From Flexithrix dorotheae DSM 6795 (lineage in GTDB: Bacteria > Bacteroidota > Bacteroidia > Cytophagales > Flammeovirgaceae), in the NCBI RefSeq assembly GCF_000379765.1, contig NZ_KB903431.1, positions 124,001 to 188,000 on the forward strand: a stretch of 64,000 nucleotides of DNA. The letters are read 5' to 3'. The position numbers were made by a program, and so were the translations under genes. Below are positions 1 through 9,395 of the stretch, piece by piece (the stretch's first letter is position 1; each line of letters opens with the position of its first letter). The notes under the pieces are model-generated. The model did not search any database. It was not told where the DNA came from and was given only the letters and a program-made list of their open reading frames with translations.

Positions 1-81
1 GAGAGTTTCAGAAACCTTTATCCAATACCTTCTTCGGAATTATTGGCCAACACCAAATTAAAACAAAACGAGGGCTATTAA
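1..81 (+). CDS. SusD/RagB-family lipoprotein, C-terminal fragment
   Basis: Reading frame 1 is open from the window edge to a TAA and encodes about 26 residues ending in a segment of the form LYPIPSSEL-x-AN-x-x-L-x-QN-x-GY, the typical C-terminus of SusD-like glycan-binding lipoproteins (YPIP...N...L.QN.GY). The rest of the gene lies upstream of the window. With the GH13 enzyme 250 bases downstream it indicates the end of a starch or alpha-glucan utilisation locus. The identification rests only on this short tail, but the motif is distinctive. Confidence 0.8.
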   Translation, partial: ESFRNLYPIPSSELLANTKLKQNEGY

Positions 82-113
82 TCAATAGCTAATTATTCAA
101 ACTACAACAACGT

Positions 114-142
114 AAACGCAGGGCCTAAGCCCTGCGTTTTTT
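114..142 (+). terminator. Rho-independent terminator after the SusD fragment
   Basis: An 11-bp perfect stem (114-124 with 129-139) around a 4-base loop CTAA, followed by a run of six T. It closes the SusD transcript and suggests that the downstream GH13 gene is at least partly transcribed from its own promoter. Confidence 0.9.
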
Positions 143-329
143 GAATCTATTTGTTGAATTTCATTCTGGAGGTTATGAAGCACTCTTGCTTTTTAACGGG
201 AAAAATAGAGTGCCCTATCAGGGTTTCGTAACAAAAAAACTGGTGTTTTTGACCTCATACTTAATATACAAAAGGGAAGAATTATTTTCCCTATCCTCCT
301 CCGACTTCTAAATCTTAAATTTTACAATA

Positions 330-2183
330 ATGAAATTGACCAAACTACTCATTCCAATATTTTCTGCCATACTTATATTTTCAATTAACATTTTGGCTTT
401 GGGGCAGAATAAAATTGACAGGCTTGAACCGGCTTTCTGGTGGGCTGGTATGGTAAACCCCAACCTTCAACTGATGGTGTATGGGGAAAATATAAGTGAT
501 TTAAATCCGAAAATTGAATACCCCGGTGTCAGGATAGAAAAGGTGGTGAAAGTGGAAAATCCAAACTACCTCTTTATTGATTTGAAACTGGACAATAATG
601 TAAAACCTGGTAACTTTGATATTGCCTTTCAGCAAAAGGGCAAAACCAAAACCAGTTTCAATTATCAGCTTTTAGAGAGAGAACCTGGAGCATCCCAAAG
701 AAAAGGGTTTGATCCTTCGGATGTAATTTACCTGATTACTCCAGACCGATTTGCCAATGGCAACCCGGATAATGATGAATTGGACAATTTGAAGGAAAAG
801 AAAAACAGGGCTGAAAAATTTGGCAGGCATGGAGGTGATATAGCGGGAATCTCCAAAAACCTTGATTATATCAAGGGACTGGGCTTTTCGGCTATCTGGC
901 TAAATCCTATTTTGGAAAATGACCAGGTTGATTATTCTTATCATGGATATTCTACTACCGATTTTTACAAAGTGGACGAAAGATTTGGGTCTAATGAATC
1001 CTACCAAAAACTGGCGAAGGAGGCCAGCCAAAAAGGAGTAAAGCTGATTATGGATATGATTTTGAATCATTGTGGATCGGAACACTGGTGGATGAAAGAT
1101 TTACCCTCTTCAGACTGGATTAATTTCCCCGATGAATATGTTCAAACCAATCACAGAAGAACCGTAATTCAGGACCCTCATGCTGCTGAAATAGATAAAA
1201 AAATCATGTCAGATGGTTGGTTTGTGAAAACGATGCCTGATCTCAATCAGAAAAATGACTTAATGGCTACTTATTTAATTCAAAACACCATCTGGTGGAC
1301 GGAATACTTAGGGTTAGCCGGAATAAGAATGGATACATATCCTTATCCCGATAAAGATTTTATGTCGGAATGGACTTGTAAAATGATGGAAGAGTTTCCA
1401 AATTTTAACATTGTGGGAGAAGAGTGGAGTGAAAACCCTGCCATTGTGGCCCACTGGCAAAGGGGAAAGGTAAATGCAAATGGTTATTCTTCTTGTTTGC
1501 CTAGCGTAATGGACTTTCCATTGCAGGCTGCCTTAAGAAGAAGTTTAATAAGTGAGCATAACGGATTTGTGGAGTTATACGAAATGCTGGCCAATGACTT
1601 TGTGTATGCAGAGCCGGAAAATCTGGTGGTCTTTCCTGATAATCATGACATGGATCGGTTTTATGCACAGGTAGGTGAAGATGTGGATTTGCTTAAGTTG
1701 GGTTTAACTTATATGCTTACCACAAGAGGAATTCCCCAAATTTATTATGGTACAGAGATTCTTATGAGTAATCCCGGAGATGGAGATCATGGTATTATCC
1801 GAAGTGATTTCCCCGGAGGCTGGGAAGGTGATGAGATCAATGGGTTTACCGGAAAAGGTTTAACTGAAGCACAAAAAGAAATGCAGGAATGGCTCAAAAA
1901 AGTAATTACCTGGAGAAATGGTCAGGAGGTAATTCATAATGGAAAACTTTTACACTTTGCTCCACAGGATGATGTTTATGTGTATTTTCGGTACTCCGGT
2001 GACAAAAAAGTGATGATAGTACTGAATAAAAGTGTGGAGGAAAAAACACTTCAATTGGAACGATTTGGAGAAATTATTGGAAAAAGTACAGGTGGTTCAG
2101 AACTATTTGCGGGGAAGGCAGTTTCATTGGAGAACACTTTGGTAATACCTGCAAAAGCGCCATTGATAATTGAGTTAAATTAA
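330..2183 (+). CDS. GH13 alpha-amylase family protein (neopullulanase/cyclomaltodextrinase-like)
   Basis: A 617-residue secreted glycoside hydrolase family 13 enzyme expected to hydrolyse alpha-1,4 (and possibly alpha-1,6) glucans in the periplasm. Residues 1-26 are a signal peptide, about 27-115 an N-terminal beta-sandwich as in cyclomaltodextrinases, about 130-530 the TIM barrel, and the last ~85 residues a C-terminal beta domain. The catalytic triad is visible: nucleophile D335 (GIRMD), acid/base E364 (IVGE), transition-state stabiliser D440 (NHD); N246-H247 lies in region I. It follows a SusD tail, matching the susA/susCD arrangement of Bacteroidota starch loci. Exact substrate (cyclodextrin, pullulan, maltodextrin) cannot be told from the sequence. 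Confidence 0.9.
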   Translation: MKLTKLLIPIFSAILIFSINILALGQNKIDRLEPAFWWAGMVNPNLQLMVYGENISDLNPKIEYPGVRIEKVVKVENPNYLFIDLKLDNNVKPGNFDIAFQQKGKTKTSFNYQLLEREPGASQRKGFDPSDVIYLITPDRFANGNPDNDELDNLKEKKNRAEKFGRHGGDIAGISKNLDYIKGLGFSAIWLNPILENDQVDYSYHGYSTTDFYKVDERFGSNESYQKLAKEASQKGVKLIMDMILNHCGSEHWWMKDLPSSDWINFPDEYVQTNHRRTVIQDPHAAEIDKKIMSDGWFVKTMPDLNQKNDLMATYLIQNTIWWTEYLGLAGIRMDTYPYPDKDFMSEWTCKMMEEFPNFNIVGEEWSENPAIVAHWQRGKVNANGYSSCLPSVMDFPLQAALRRSLISEHNGFVELYEMLANDFVYAEPENLVVFPDNHDMDRFYAQVGEDVDLLKLGLTYMLTTRGIPQIYYGTEILMSNPGDGDHGIIRSDFPGGWEGDEINGFTGKGLTEAQKEMQEWLKKVITWRNGQEVIHNGKLLHFAPQDDVYVYFRYSGDKKVMIVLNKSVEEKTLQLERFGEIIGKSTGGSELFAGKAVSLENTLVIPAKAPLIIELN

Positions 2184-2328
2184 TGAAAATGGCCGGGTAC
2201 TACATTAAAGTCGTTAATAGTTAAATGGTACCGGGATCTTGGCTGGACTTTCCAGCTAGGATCCTTTTTTGCTTCTAGGAATGATTATTTTTTAATTAAA
2301 ATGTGCGTTGCTAATCATGATTTGATGT

Positions 2329-2450
2329 TTAAGCATCAGTGCTCCAAACCGGGTACTCCACACTAGGAACTATTATTTTCGAGAAAAAGCAGTCTCTCTA
2401 TCAGTCTTTTATGGCAAAATAATTCACGGTTAATTTTGAATGACTACTTA
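2329..2450 (+). repeat. Dispersed intergenic repeat, copy A
   Basis: About 120 bases that recur, diverged but colinear, at 34231-34340 (opposite strand) and 53204-53303. Shared blocks in order: TTTAAGCAYCAGT; TATTATTTYYGAGAAAAAG; TCTCTCTATCAGTCTTTTAT; AATAATWCACGGTTAA; TTTGAATKACTACTTA (blocks vary slightly between copies). Like the other two it lies downstream of a gene on its own strand, here the GH13 gene. The end contains TAATTTTG, a fit to the Bacteroidota -7 promoter element TAnnTTTG. No ORF is shared by the copies. Confidence 0.85.
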
Positions 2451-3632
2451 AAAACTCCATTTAAACCTGCCAAAAAGAAAGGTCCCGCCAGGGCCATATT
2501 GGGATTCTTCAGTGCCCTTAAATATTTGTCCTGTGAGGAGGAAATAGAAATTTTCCGTAATAGAAATATCTACATTAGGACCGAAAAAAAAGGAATTGTC
2601 ATTGGGGCTGTACATGGTGGCTGCTCCTGCAGTGATTAGGGGAGTAATGGGATAGGAGGCTTGTGTAAGCCAGTTGATTCTGGTGAAGGATAATGTTCTA
2701 ACACTCAATGGCTGGAATAGTGAAATCTGGCCTGGAGCTCCGGTAGCTCCATCGGAATTGTAAATAGCCTCGGTTTGGATAAAAAGGGAGTTTTTGAAGG
2801 TATAATCTAAAGACATAGAGGCAACCATGGTCCAGAATTCCTGACTGTAATTTTGGTAGGGTCTTAAGAAAGTGAATTCCCCTTTAAACCCTGCTGTTTT
2901 GATCTGACCGGACCACCCCAAACCCAGTGCCACATCCTGAGCAACCCTTCCCCCGAGAAACTGGAAATCATAACCTCCTTTATTGATTTTTAACATGCCC
3001 ACCGCTTTGGTAGCTTCTGCGCTGTCTCCTAGGGCATAGGCAAATTCTACAGAGGAAGTTGCTCCGGTATAATATCTAATCAAAGCAGCATCAGAACCCG
3101 GACGTTCTTCATAATCGAAATCGAAAAAATCATAGGCATTGAATACATCATTCGGATTCCAGACATAAGTTTGCCCCCAGTTAATTCTTTGCCGTCCAAC
3201 TCTTACCTGCCAATTGCCCTGACTCCAGTCCAGATAAACCCTGTCCACAATGGTATGGATAAAGAAGGATTCCTGCTCCACCCAATTAAATGACAAATCC
3301 ATATATCCATAATCTCTTGCAATAATATCGGCATATCCGGGAATGGTTTTTACGGTTTCCCCATAGAATATACGATTCCTGAATTCCGCCACAGCAGTTA
3401 AACTATTGCTGGCATACCATTTAAAATTCATTCTGTTGTGTATGATATTATTGGTGAGCCATTCCCCATTAATATTTTCATAAGAAACCGTTTGGAGGTA
3501 TTTCAAATAGCCATTCATTACCCAGTTGCTTGGCTTTTCTTCTTTTGGTTCTTCTTCTTGAGAAAAGGAGGGAAAATGGACCAATACTGTCAATAGCAAT
3601 AAAGTGACATTTATGGCAAATGTTTTTCGCAT
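2448..3632 (-). CDS. Outer-membrane beta-barrel protein (putative porin, last gene of ABC operon)
   Basis: A 394-residue protein with an N-terminal signal peptide (ends ...FPSFSQ) followed by alternating aromatic/polar beta strands and a C-terminal phenylalanine (FKWSF), the signature of an outer-membrane barrel inserted by BamA. It resembles DUF1302-like barrels, though I am not certain of the family. It is the promoter-distal gene of a seven-gene operon with a LolA-like periplasmic protein and FtsX-type transporter, so it may be the outer-membrane partner of that export route. The 13-base gap to the upstream cyclase supports cotranscription. Confidence 0.75.
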   Translation of the reverse strand: MRKTFAINVTLLLLTVLVHFPSFSQEEEPKEEKPSNWVMNGYLKYLQTVSYENINGEWLTNNIIHNRMNFKWYASNSLTAVAEFRNRIFYGETVKTIPGYADIIARDYGYMDLSFNWVEQESFFIHTIVDRVYLDWSQGNWQVRVGRQRINWGQTYVWNPNDVFNAYDFFDFDYEERPGSDAALIRYYTGATSSVEFAYALGDSAEATKAVGMLKINKGGYDFQFLGGRVAQDVALGLGWSGQIKTAGFKGEFTFLRPYQNYSQEFWTMVASMSLDYTFKNSLFIQTEAIYNSDGATGAPGQISLFQPLSVRTLSFTRINWLTQASYPITPLITAGAATMYSPNDNSFFFGPNVDISITENFYFLLTGQIFKGTEESQYGPGGTFLFGRFKWSF

Positions 3633-3645
3633 TTAAAGGTAGTTT

Positions 3646-4737
3646 TTAGTTTAAGGATTCATTAGGAATCACAGCGAGAATTTTTAATGGATTTTGTTTG
3701 CCTCTCAACTGGATATTGCCCATCAGTTCAGTTTTGTAATGGTTAAAGCCCATTATCTCTTTCTGTAGATGTTCTGAGATGAGGATGTTATGGTGGAATT
3801 CATTACATCTTTCCTGAATTCTGGCTGCCGTGTTCAGTACATCGCCATGATAGGCAATTTCCCGTTTAATTTCCCCCACTTCGGCTACTGTCACTTCGCC
3901 CATTTCTATTCCAGCTTTAAAGACCGGAAATACCCCAAATTTTGAAAAATATACCGACCTTCTGGAGGCGAGTTTCTTTTCATATTCAAAAAATAGTTTA
4001 ATGAAATTCAGGTTTTTTAATCCATTTTCCATGCTCCAGGTCAGGACGACTTCATCCCCCACATACTGGTAAATTTCTGCATTGTATTTTATCACAATAT
4101 CGGTAATGTCATGAAAGCAATATTGCAACAATTTGGAGTACTGAAAATGCCCTAATTGCTCCGCAATTGTAGTAGAACCTTTCAGGTCCAGAAACATAAA
4201 TAATCTTGACTCTTTTTTGGGAGTATGGTATTTCCCTGTTACAAAATTCCAAAGATTCCCAGGGCCGAACTTCTTGTTGATTAATACAAGGAAATTGATG
4301 ATAAAAATGAAAAATACGAAGTAAATGGTAATGGAAAGGTAAATCCTGATGTCTAAATTTTCGATCGTTAAGGTGAATATTTCTTCGGGCAAAATGCCTA
4401 ATAAAGTATAAGCAGTAAAAAAAATAATGTAGACAATGATCAGGGAGACAAGGTATAAAAGAGATTTAATCAGAATGATAAAGGAGAAAGATTTTTTTCT
4501 AATAAAAGTCTGTTCCGAAAGTGTATTGATTAGTGCGAAAAAGAAACCGAAAATAAGGCCAAAAATTGAAGGTTCCAGATAAACCATCCAGCTATTATCA
4601 TAAGGTTGGAGCGCCTGCCAGTCCACAAGACTATCTAATCCCCAAATGACCACAACTGAGTAAAGGTTCATGATAAACATCCAGGCTAACATGATAAATA
4701 TCCAATCCTGAAGTATCAGTTTTTGTTTTGCATTCAT
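3646..4737 (-). CDS. Membrane-bound class III adenylate/guanylate cyclase
   Basis: 363 residues: four transmembrane helices in the first ~160 residues, then a cyclase homology domain. Visible catalytic features are a first metal-binding region FLDLKGST, a second metal aspartate in YVGDEVVLTW, and the transition-state Asn/Arg pair in the segment HGDVLNTAARIQ. It should make cAMP (or cGMP) at the inner membrane; the sequence does not decide the nucleotide. It lies inside an ABC transporter operon, 13 bases upstream of the barrel gene and 21 bases downstream of the ATPase, which is an unusual placement for a cyclase. Confidence 0.88.
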   Translation of the reverse strand: MNAKQKLILQDWIFIMLAWMFIMNLYSVVVIWGLDSLVDWQALQPYDNSWMVYLEPSIFGLIFGFFFALINTLSEQTFIRKKSFSFIILIKSLLYLVSLIIVYIIFFTAYTLLGILPEEIFTLTIENLDIRIYLSITIYFVFFIFIINFLVLINKKFGPGNLWNFVTGKYHTPKKESRLFMFLDLKGSTTIAEQLGHFQYSKLLQYCFHDITDIVIKYNAEIYQYVGDEVVLTWSMENGLKNLNFIKLFFEYEKKLASRRSVYFSKFGVFPVFKAGIEMGEVTVAEVGEIKREIAYHGDVLNTAARIQERCNEFHHNILISEHLQKEIMGFNHYKTELMGNIQLRGKQNPLKILAVIPNESLN

Positions 4738-4758
4738 AACCCGATTGAGATAAAGTAG

Positions 4759-5454
4759 TTAGGCAATTGCGGTATTGATTTTATCTTTTACAATAGCGCC
4801 ATCATCAATGGTAATCACTCGCCTTGCCTTGTCAATGACCCTTTGGTCGTGAGTCGCAAAAATGAAGGTAATATTAGATTCTTTATTCATTTTTTTCATG
4901 ATATCCAGTAGATCATTAGTAGATTTTGAATCGAGATTGGCAGTGGGTTCATCTGCAAGAATAAACTTGGGTTTTGGAGCCAAAGCCCTGGCTACAGCTA
5001 CTCTTTGTTGCTGTCCACCAGATAGTTTGGAAGGTCGGTTATGCATTCTTTCTCCCAGGCCGACTTCTTTTAGCAATTCCATGGCTCTTTTTTCATATTC
5101 GCTTTTTGATCTGTTTTGTAATTGCATGATGAACTCTACATTTTCCTTGGCAGTCAGTACCGGAAGAAGGCTGTAATCCTGAAAAACAAAACCAATATTA
5201 TGTAAGCGGAAATCTATGAGTTGTTTTGAGGAAAGAGATTGCAGATCGGTCTGGTTAATGAGGATTTTTCCTTCTGAAGGAAGGTCCAAGCCTCCAAGCA
5301 TATTGAGCAGGGTAGTTTTTCCAGAGCCTGAAGGGCCTACAATTGCGGTGAATTCCCCTTCCTCAATTTCCAGGTTAACTTTATTAAGGGCATAAACCGG
5401 GATAGTATCGGGGTTGTATATTTTGGAAACATTATTTAGCTGAATGATACTCAT
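4759..5454 (-). CDS. ABC transporter ATP-binding protein (LolD/MacB type)
   Basis: A 231-residue cytoplasmic ATPase with Walker A (GPSGSGKTT), Q-loop (FQDYSLLP), signature LSGGQQQRVAVARAL, Walker B FILADEP and the H-loop (FATHDQ). Size and motif spacing match the LolD/MacB/FtsE branch that works with FtsX-fold permeases. The two permeases immediately upstream in the operon are its obvious partners, giving a Lol-like or MacB-like mechanotransmission transporter rather than a classical importer. Confidence 0.93.
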   Translation of the reverse strand: MSIIQLNNVSKIYNPDTIPVYALNKVNLEIEEGEFTAIVGPSGSGKTTLLNMLGGLDLPSEGKILINQTDLQSLSSKQLIDFRLHNIGFVFQDYSLLPVLTAKENVEFIMQLQNRSKSEYEKRAMELLKEVGLGERMHNRPSKLSGGQQQRVAVARALAPKPKFILADEPTANLDSKSTNDLLDIMKKMNKESNITFIFATHDQRVIDKARRVITIDDGAIVKDKINTAIA

Positions 5455-5488
5455 TATTGATATACTTTAATTTTTTAAAGATTTTGCC

Positions 5489-6703
5489 TTAGCCATGAAT
5501 GGCTTCTATTGGTTTTAGTTTTAAAGCTTTAATAGCCGGGTAAATGGAGGAAAATAATGCTGTAAAAAATACCATCAAGATCAGTTGAAGGTAAAATGCT
5601 CCTGAAAGCTGTGGGTAAATAATCTGGCCTACTCCATAAGCCGCCAGTCCTTCCCCTACCACAGAAAGATTTATGCCCTGATTACCGAGCCAGATAATAA
5701 GGCTTGCACTGATAATTATCCCGATAAAACCTCCGATGAGGGCAAGGAAAATCGTCTCGAAAACGATCATCAGAAAAATCTTCATTTTATTCATCCCTAC
5801 AGCCATTAATACTCCAATTTCCTTTACCCTTTCGAAAATTGCCATGAGCATGGTATTGAGAATTCCAAAAGCCAGCGCAAATAGAATGATTCCCAAAAAT
5901 AGGAAATTCATTTGCCCGGTCATATCAGAAATATAAGCCAGTTCCGGCTGAACTTCTTTCCAGCTTTCTATTTGTAAATCTTCGGATAGGTTGCTTTTTA
6001 AGTCGGCAATGACCGGAGTTACTTCTTCCGGGTCATTTACTTTTATGGCAATTTCATGGTTGACACCTTCCATTAAAGTGAGTCTTTGTAAATCTTCCTG
6101 ACGTACAAAAGCGGTGGCTTCATCGAACATGCTGGAACTGGTTTTGAAAATGCCTACTACTCTGAATCCGGCATCTACTGCATTGCCATCGGTATCCAGT
6201 AAACTCAAAATGATTTTGGATTTTACCCTCACCTTCAGTTTATCAGCGGTTTTCTGGCTAATCAGAATGGGATTCCTTTTGATGCCTTCAAAGTATGCCC
6301 CATCCACAACAGATTCCCAAATCGTACTGATTGATTTTTCAGCTTCGGGATTTATGCCCAATAGCTGAACTCCGGCTGAACCGTTGGCCGTCCTGATCAT
6401 CAATTCTGAAATGGTTCTGGTGGAATAGGCTTTTATTCTGTTATCCATTTCAATGACAGACAGAATGTTATCAGGATTTTTTAGGAAATAATGAATATCA
6501 TAATCATCCGTAAATCCTTTTTGATGAATCTGAATATGGGCCGTCTGGGTATCGATGGCAGTTCTCATCTTTTGCTCAGCCAGCCCATTAAATACGCCCA
6601 CCGAAAGCACTCCACCTGTCAGCCCAATGGCAATGGCCATGATGATTACCAGACTTCTGAGCCGGGTTCTCCAAACATTTCTCCATGATATTGCAGCAAT
6701 CAT
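5489..6703 (-). CDS. FtsX-like ABC transporter permease (LolC/E type), second subunit
   Basis: 404 residues with one N-terminal transmembrane helix (after ISWRNVWRTRLRSL), a large periplasmic MacB-PCD-like domain (about 45-265), then three transmembrane helices near the C-terminus with the FtsX motif region containing ERVKEIGVLMAVGM. This is the LolCE/FtsX topology. It sits 35 bases upstream of the ATPase gene and is paralogous to the adjacent permease, so the two probably form a heterodimer. Transported substrate unknown; the LolA-like gene upstream suggests a lipid or lipoprotein. Confidence 0.92.
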   Translation of the reverse strand: MIAAISWRNVWRTRLRSLVIIMAIAIGLTGGVLSVGVFNGLAEQKMRTAIDTQTAHIQIHQKGFTDDYDIHYFLKNPDNILSVIEMDNRIKAYSTRTISELMIRTANGSAGVQLLGINPEAEKSISTIWESVVDGAYFEGIKRNPILISQKTADKLKVRVKSKIILSLLDTDGNAVDAGFRVVGIFKTSSSMFDEATAFVRQEDLQRLTLMEGVNHEIAIKVNDPEEVTPVIADLKSNLSEDLQIESWKEVQPELAYISDMTGQMNFLFLGIILFALAFGILNTMLMAIFERVKEIGVLMAVGMNKMKIFLMIVFETIFLALIGGFIGIIISASLIIWLGNQGINLSVVGEGLAAYGVGQIIYPQLSGAFYLQLILMVFFTALFSSIYPAIKALKLKPIEAIHG

Positions 6704-6758
6704 TTTTTAATATTTAAAGCATTCATAAATATGGTCAATAGTGACATAGTACAGGCAT

Positions 6759-7985
6759 TTACCTATGTGATTTAATCGCATAAATGGGATTGAGAAACTT
6801 AATTTTAAATAAAGGATAAATAATACAAATCCCCACGATCAGGAAAATAGCCAGCCCCTGGGAATAAAAAATAACCGGATCCAGCGAGAATGGGATAATA
6901 GGTTCAATTCCCATTTTCAGCATGCCATCTGCGGCATCTCCGGTAAGTTGTATCGTGTATTGCTGCATGATTAATAAAAGGGGAATTCCCGCTCCAAAGG
7001 AGATCAGAATGCCAAATATCCCAATTAACAAGGCTTCTATGATCACAATAATCATTAACCGGGATTTGTGCATACCCACAGCCACTAATACTCCAAATTC
7101 TTTTAGTCTTTCAATGGTCATCATCATGATGGTACCAAAAATTCCAAATGCAATTACAATGTAAAGAATGCCCAGCATAATTACTCCACCTGCATTATCA
7201 GCCAGAATAATTTGTACCAGTTCAGGTTGAATTTCTTCCCAATTCATTACCTCATACTTTTCCCCCAGACCTTGCTTTAAGGTGGCCTGAACCTCAGGGA
7301 CATATTTGAAATTATCCAGAACTATTATAAAGGCATTCCCCAGTTTTTCCGCTCCGCTATAAGTTTGACAAACCTGCAGAGGCATGTATACCATTCCCTT
7401 ATCCATTTTAGGATTAGCCAGTTTTACAATTCCTTCTATAGGATATTTCCCCACAGCAGTGCTGCCATGATAGCCCTGGCCTATGAACACAATTGTATCA
7501 TTTACCCCCAATTTCAGAAAATTACTCAGACCGCTTGATATAATCACACCATTGCTTTCAGAAGTCAGGTATTTTCCTTCAATAATTTTCTCACTCAATC
7601 TGGTCATTTTATCCTCTTCCTCAGGATTTATCCCAATAATCATGGAAAATTTGTTGAGCTTCTCTGAAGCAGCCAGTCCGGTTGTTTCCAGTCTTGGAAA
7701 AGCATTTTTTACATGGGGAACCGACTCAATTGCATTTTTCAGACTGTCGGATAATTCAATCAGGTCATTGATGGATTTGTCTTCCCAATAGCCTGCTTTA
7801 TGTACCTGAATATATCCGGAATAGGATTCCACACTATCGATAATCATTTTGGAATACGAACCCAATTGCATGGAGCGCATGAAAAGGGCAAGCAGGACAG
7901 CAAAAAAAATAGAAGATACAGTGATGATAGTTCTCCTCTTATTCCTCCATATATTTCTCCAGGCAAGTTTTAACAGGGTTTTCAT
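6759..7985 (-). CDS. FtsX-like ABC transporter permease (LolC/E type), first subunit
   Basis: 408 residues with the same layout as its neighbour: N-terminal helix after AWRNIWRNKRRTIITV, periplasmic domain about residues 45-270, and three C-terminal helices with the motif ERLKEFGVLVAVGMHK. The two permeases share these motifs, so they come from an old gene duplication. It is placed between the LolA-like gene (27 bases) and the second permease (55 bases), as in Lol-type operons. Confidence 0.92.
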   Translation of the reverse strand: MKTLLKLAWRNIWRNKRRTIITVSSIFFAVLLALFMRSMQLGSYSKMIIDSVESYSGYIQVHKAGYWEDKSINDLIELSDSLKNAIESVPHVKNAFPRLETTGLAASEKLNKFSMIIGINPEEEDKMTRLSEKIIEGKYLTSESNGVIISSGLSNFLKLGVNDTIVFIGQGYHGSTAVGKYPIEGIVKLANPKMDKGMVYMPLQVCQTYSGAEKLGNAFIIVLDNFKYVPEVQATLKQGLGEKYEVMNWEEIQPELVQIILADNAGGVIMLGILYIVIAFGIFGTIMMMTIERLKEFGVLVAVGMHKSRLMIIVIIEALLIGIFGILISFGAGIPLLLIMQQYTIQLTGDAADGMLKMGIEPIIPFSLDPVIFYSQGLAIFLIVGICIIYPLFKIKFLNPIYAIKSHR

Positions 7986-8012
7986 ATTTGATTGAGGGTT
8001 AATATTCTTGGG

Positions 8013-8759
8013 TTATCTTACCTTTTTCATATTTTGCAGGGAGAAAAAACTTTCAGCGATTGGTTGATTGTATTCAATTTTCTGATAGGTAATAATCGTC
8101 TGGTTTCCCGGTTTGTCTTCTGGTTGCATGACCAATTTTGTAGGGATTTCACGATCACCCATTTGCTTTACCCCACTGGAAGTCATAGTGTTAATTAGAA
8201 ATTCATCTTCATCATAAAATTCAGATTTCATCTGAAAATATTCTTCTTTGCTAATCCACATGTAAATCTTTCCCCAAACCACCGGGGCATCAGGCTTAGG
8301 TACCAGTTTTATTTTATGACATTCATAACCATTAATGGTTTCACTTCCTTCAAAAGAATGATCATAATCCACTACAATGGAAGATTGTTTCATCAAATCA
8401 TCATTCGTGAAATCTGAGCCCATCCAGGACTGGTTCATCATGGAGGGCGAAACTTTTATGCTTCTTTCAATCGCAGGCATCCAGTTCCACAAATCTTTCA
8501 TTCTTTTAAGGGAAACAGTTCCTTTATCTTTAGCCGGAGCAGTAACTAAAACCAGACTGTAGTCTTCTCCTTTTAGCCAGCTTTTGAGTGACATGGACCT
8601 TTTCCAGTCAGGTCTGACAATGGTCATGGTCATTTCCGCAAATTGCGTATCACCTCTAAATTTCTGATCTGCTTTATTTACAATTTCTTTGGCTGTTTCC
8701 TGTCCGAAGCCTATAAGGGAATTACAGATAAGGAAAAATAGCAAAAACGGGATTTTCAT
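8013..8759 (-). CDS. Outer-membrane lipoprotein-sorting (LolA-like) protein
   Basis: 248 residues with a cleavable signal peptide (ends at IGFGQ) and a half-barrel fold typical of the LolA/LolB superfamily member COG2834; the stretch with SLKSWLKGEDYSLVLVTAPAKDKGT and LWNWMPAIERSIKVSPSMM is characteristic of the subfamily that pairs with FtsX permeases. It probably carries a lipid or lipid-anchored cargo across the periplasm for the transporter encoded downstream. It follows the regulator gene with a 2-base gap, so the two are translationally close. Confidence 0.85.
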   Translation of the reverse strand: MKIPFLLFFLICNSLIGFGQETAKEIVNKADQKFRGDTQFAEMTMTIVRPDWKRSMSLKSWLKGEDYSLVLVTAPAKDKGTVSLKRMKDLWNWMPAIERSIKVSPSMMNQSWMGSDFTNDDLMKQSSIVVDYDHSFEGSETINGYECHKIKLVPKPDAPVVWGKIYMWISKEEYFQMKSEFYDEDEFLINTMTSSGVKQMGDREIPTKLVMQPEDKPGNQTIITYQKIEYNQPIAESFFSLQNMKKVR

Positions 8760-8761
8760 TT

Positions 8762-9358
8762 TTATTTGGTGTCTGATTGATTTCCTAATATTTTTTCTAT
8801 TATAAATTCAGTTATTTCATCTATTGGATAATCATCCATCACAAAAAGATAATGGAGCCCTATGCCATCAAATAATGCTGCAATGGCAATAGCCTCCATT
8901 TTTGGATTTTTCTTACCTAATTTACTAAATAACCCTTCCATGAGTATTATGGATTGTTGAGTAAGGGGTTTAAGAATATCCTCAATAATTTTATTATCAT
9001 GCATCTGAGTGATAAGAGAAGAAAATAGCTGCCAGTATAATTTTTGTTCCTTCATGGCTTTCACAGTAACCCTGATCATTTGTTCTAGTTGTTCCCTGGG
9101 GTTTTCGGCTTTAAAAGCCTCCAAAAACAAGCTTTGTAATTCATTTGTACCCTTTTGGATAATGGCTACAAGCAATTCCTCCTTGCTTTTAAAATAATGA
9201 TATAATATGCCCTTGGCTACCCCTGCTTCATTAGTGATTTGGCTAATAGAAGTACTATGAAATCCTTTTTTAGAAAATAATTGCAATGCCGTATCCATTA
9301 GCAACTCTTTGCTTTTTTCCCGCATGGAGGCAAACTGTTCTTCTGTTCTTGGAGACAT
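8762..9358 (-). CDS. TetR/AcrR-family transcriptional regulator (operon autoregulator)
   Basis: 198 residues. The first ~50 carry the TetR helix-turn-helix (TALQLFSKKGFHSTSISQITNEAGVAKGILYHYFKSKEEL), followed by an all-helical ligand-binding/dimerisation domain. It is the first gene of the minus-strand transporter operon and a perfect 14-bp palindrome lies 24 bases in front of its start, so it very likely represses itself and the transport genes until it binds an unknown lipophilic ligand. Confidence 0.93.
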   Translation of the reverse strand: MSPRTEEQFASMREKSKELLMDTALQLFSKKGFHSTSISQITNEAGVAKGILYHYFKSKEELLVAIIQKGTNELQSLFLEAFKAENPREQLEQMIRVTVKAMKEQKLYWQLFSSLITQMHDNKIIEDILKPLTQQSIILMEGLFSKLGKKNPKMEAIAIAALFDGIGLHYLFVMDDYPIDEITEFIIEKILGNQSDTK

Positions 9359-9381
9359 TTAAGCTATTTTAATAATTTATT

Positions 9382-9395
9382 ACTGACCGGTCAGT
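9382..9395. promoter_or_regulatory. TetR-type operator palindrome
   Basis: Perfect 14-bp palindrome ACTGACCGGTCAGT, the TGACCGGTCA form commonly bound by TetR/AcrR regulators. It lies directly downstream of a -7-like box on the minus strand and upstream of the TetR gene, an ideal position for autorepression. No second copy was noticed in the window. Confidence 0.85.

Noticed and set aside
2436-2639. Plus-strand ORF over the end of the barrel gene
   Set aside because: It lies antisense to the well-supported outer-membrane barrel gene and has no family resemblance; a shadow frame.
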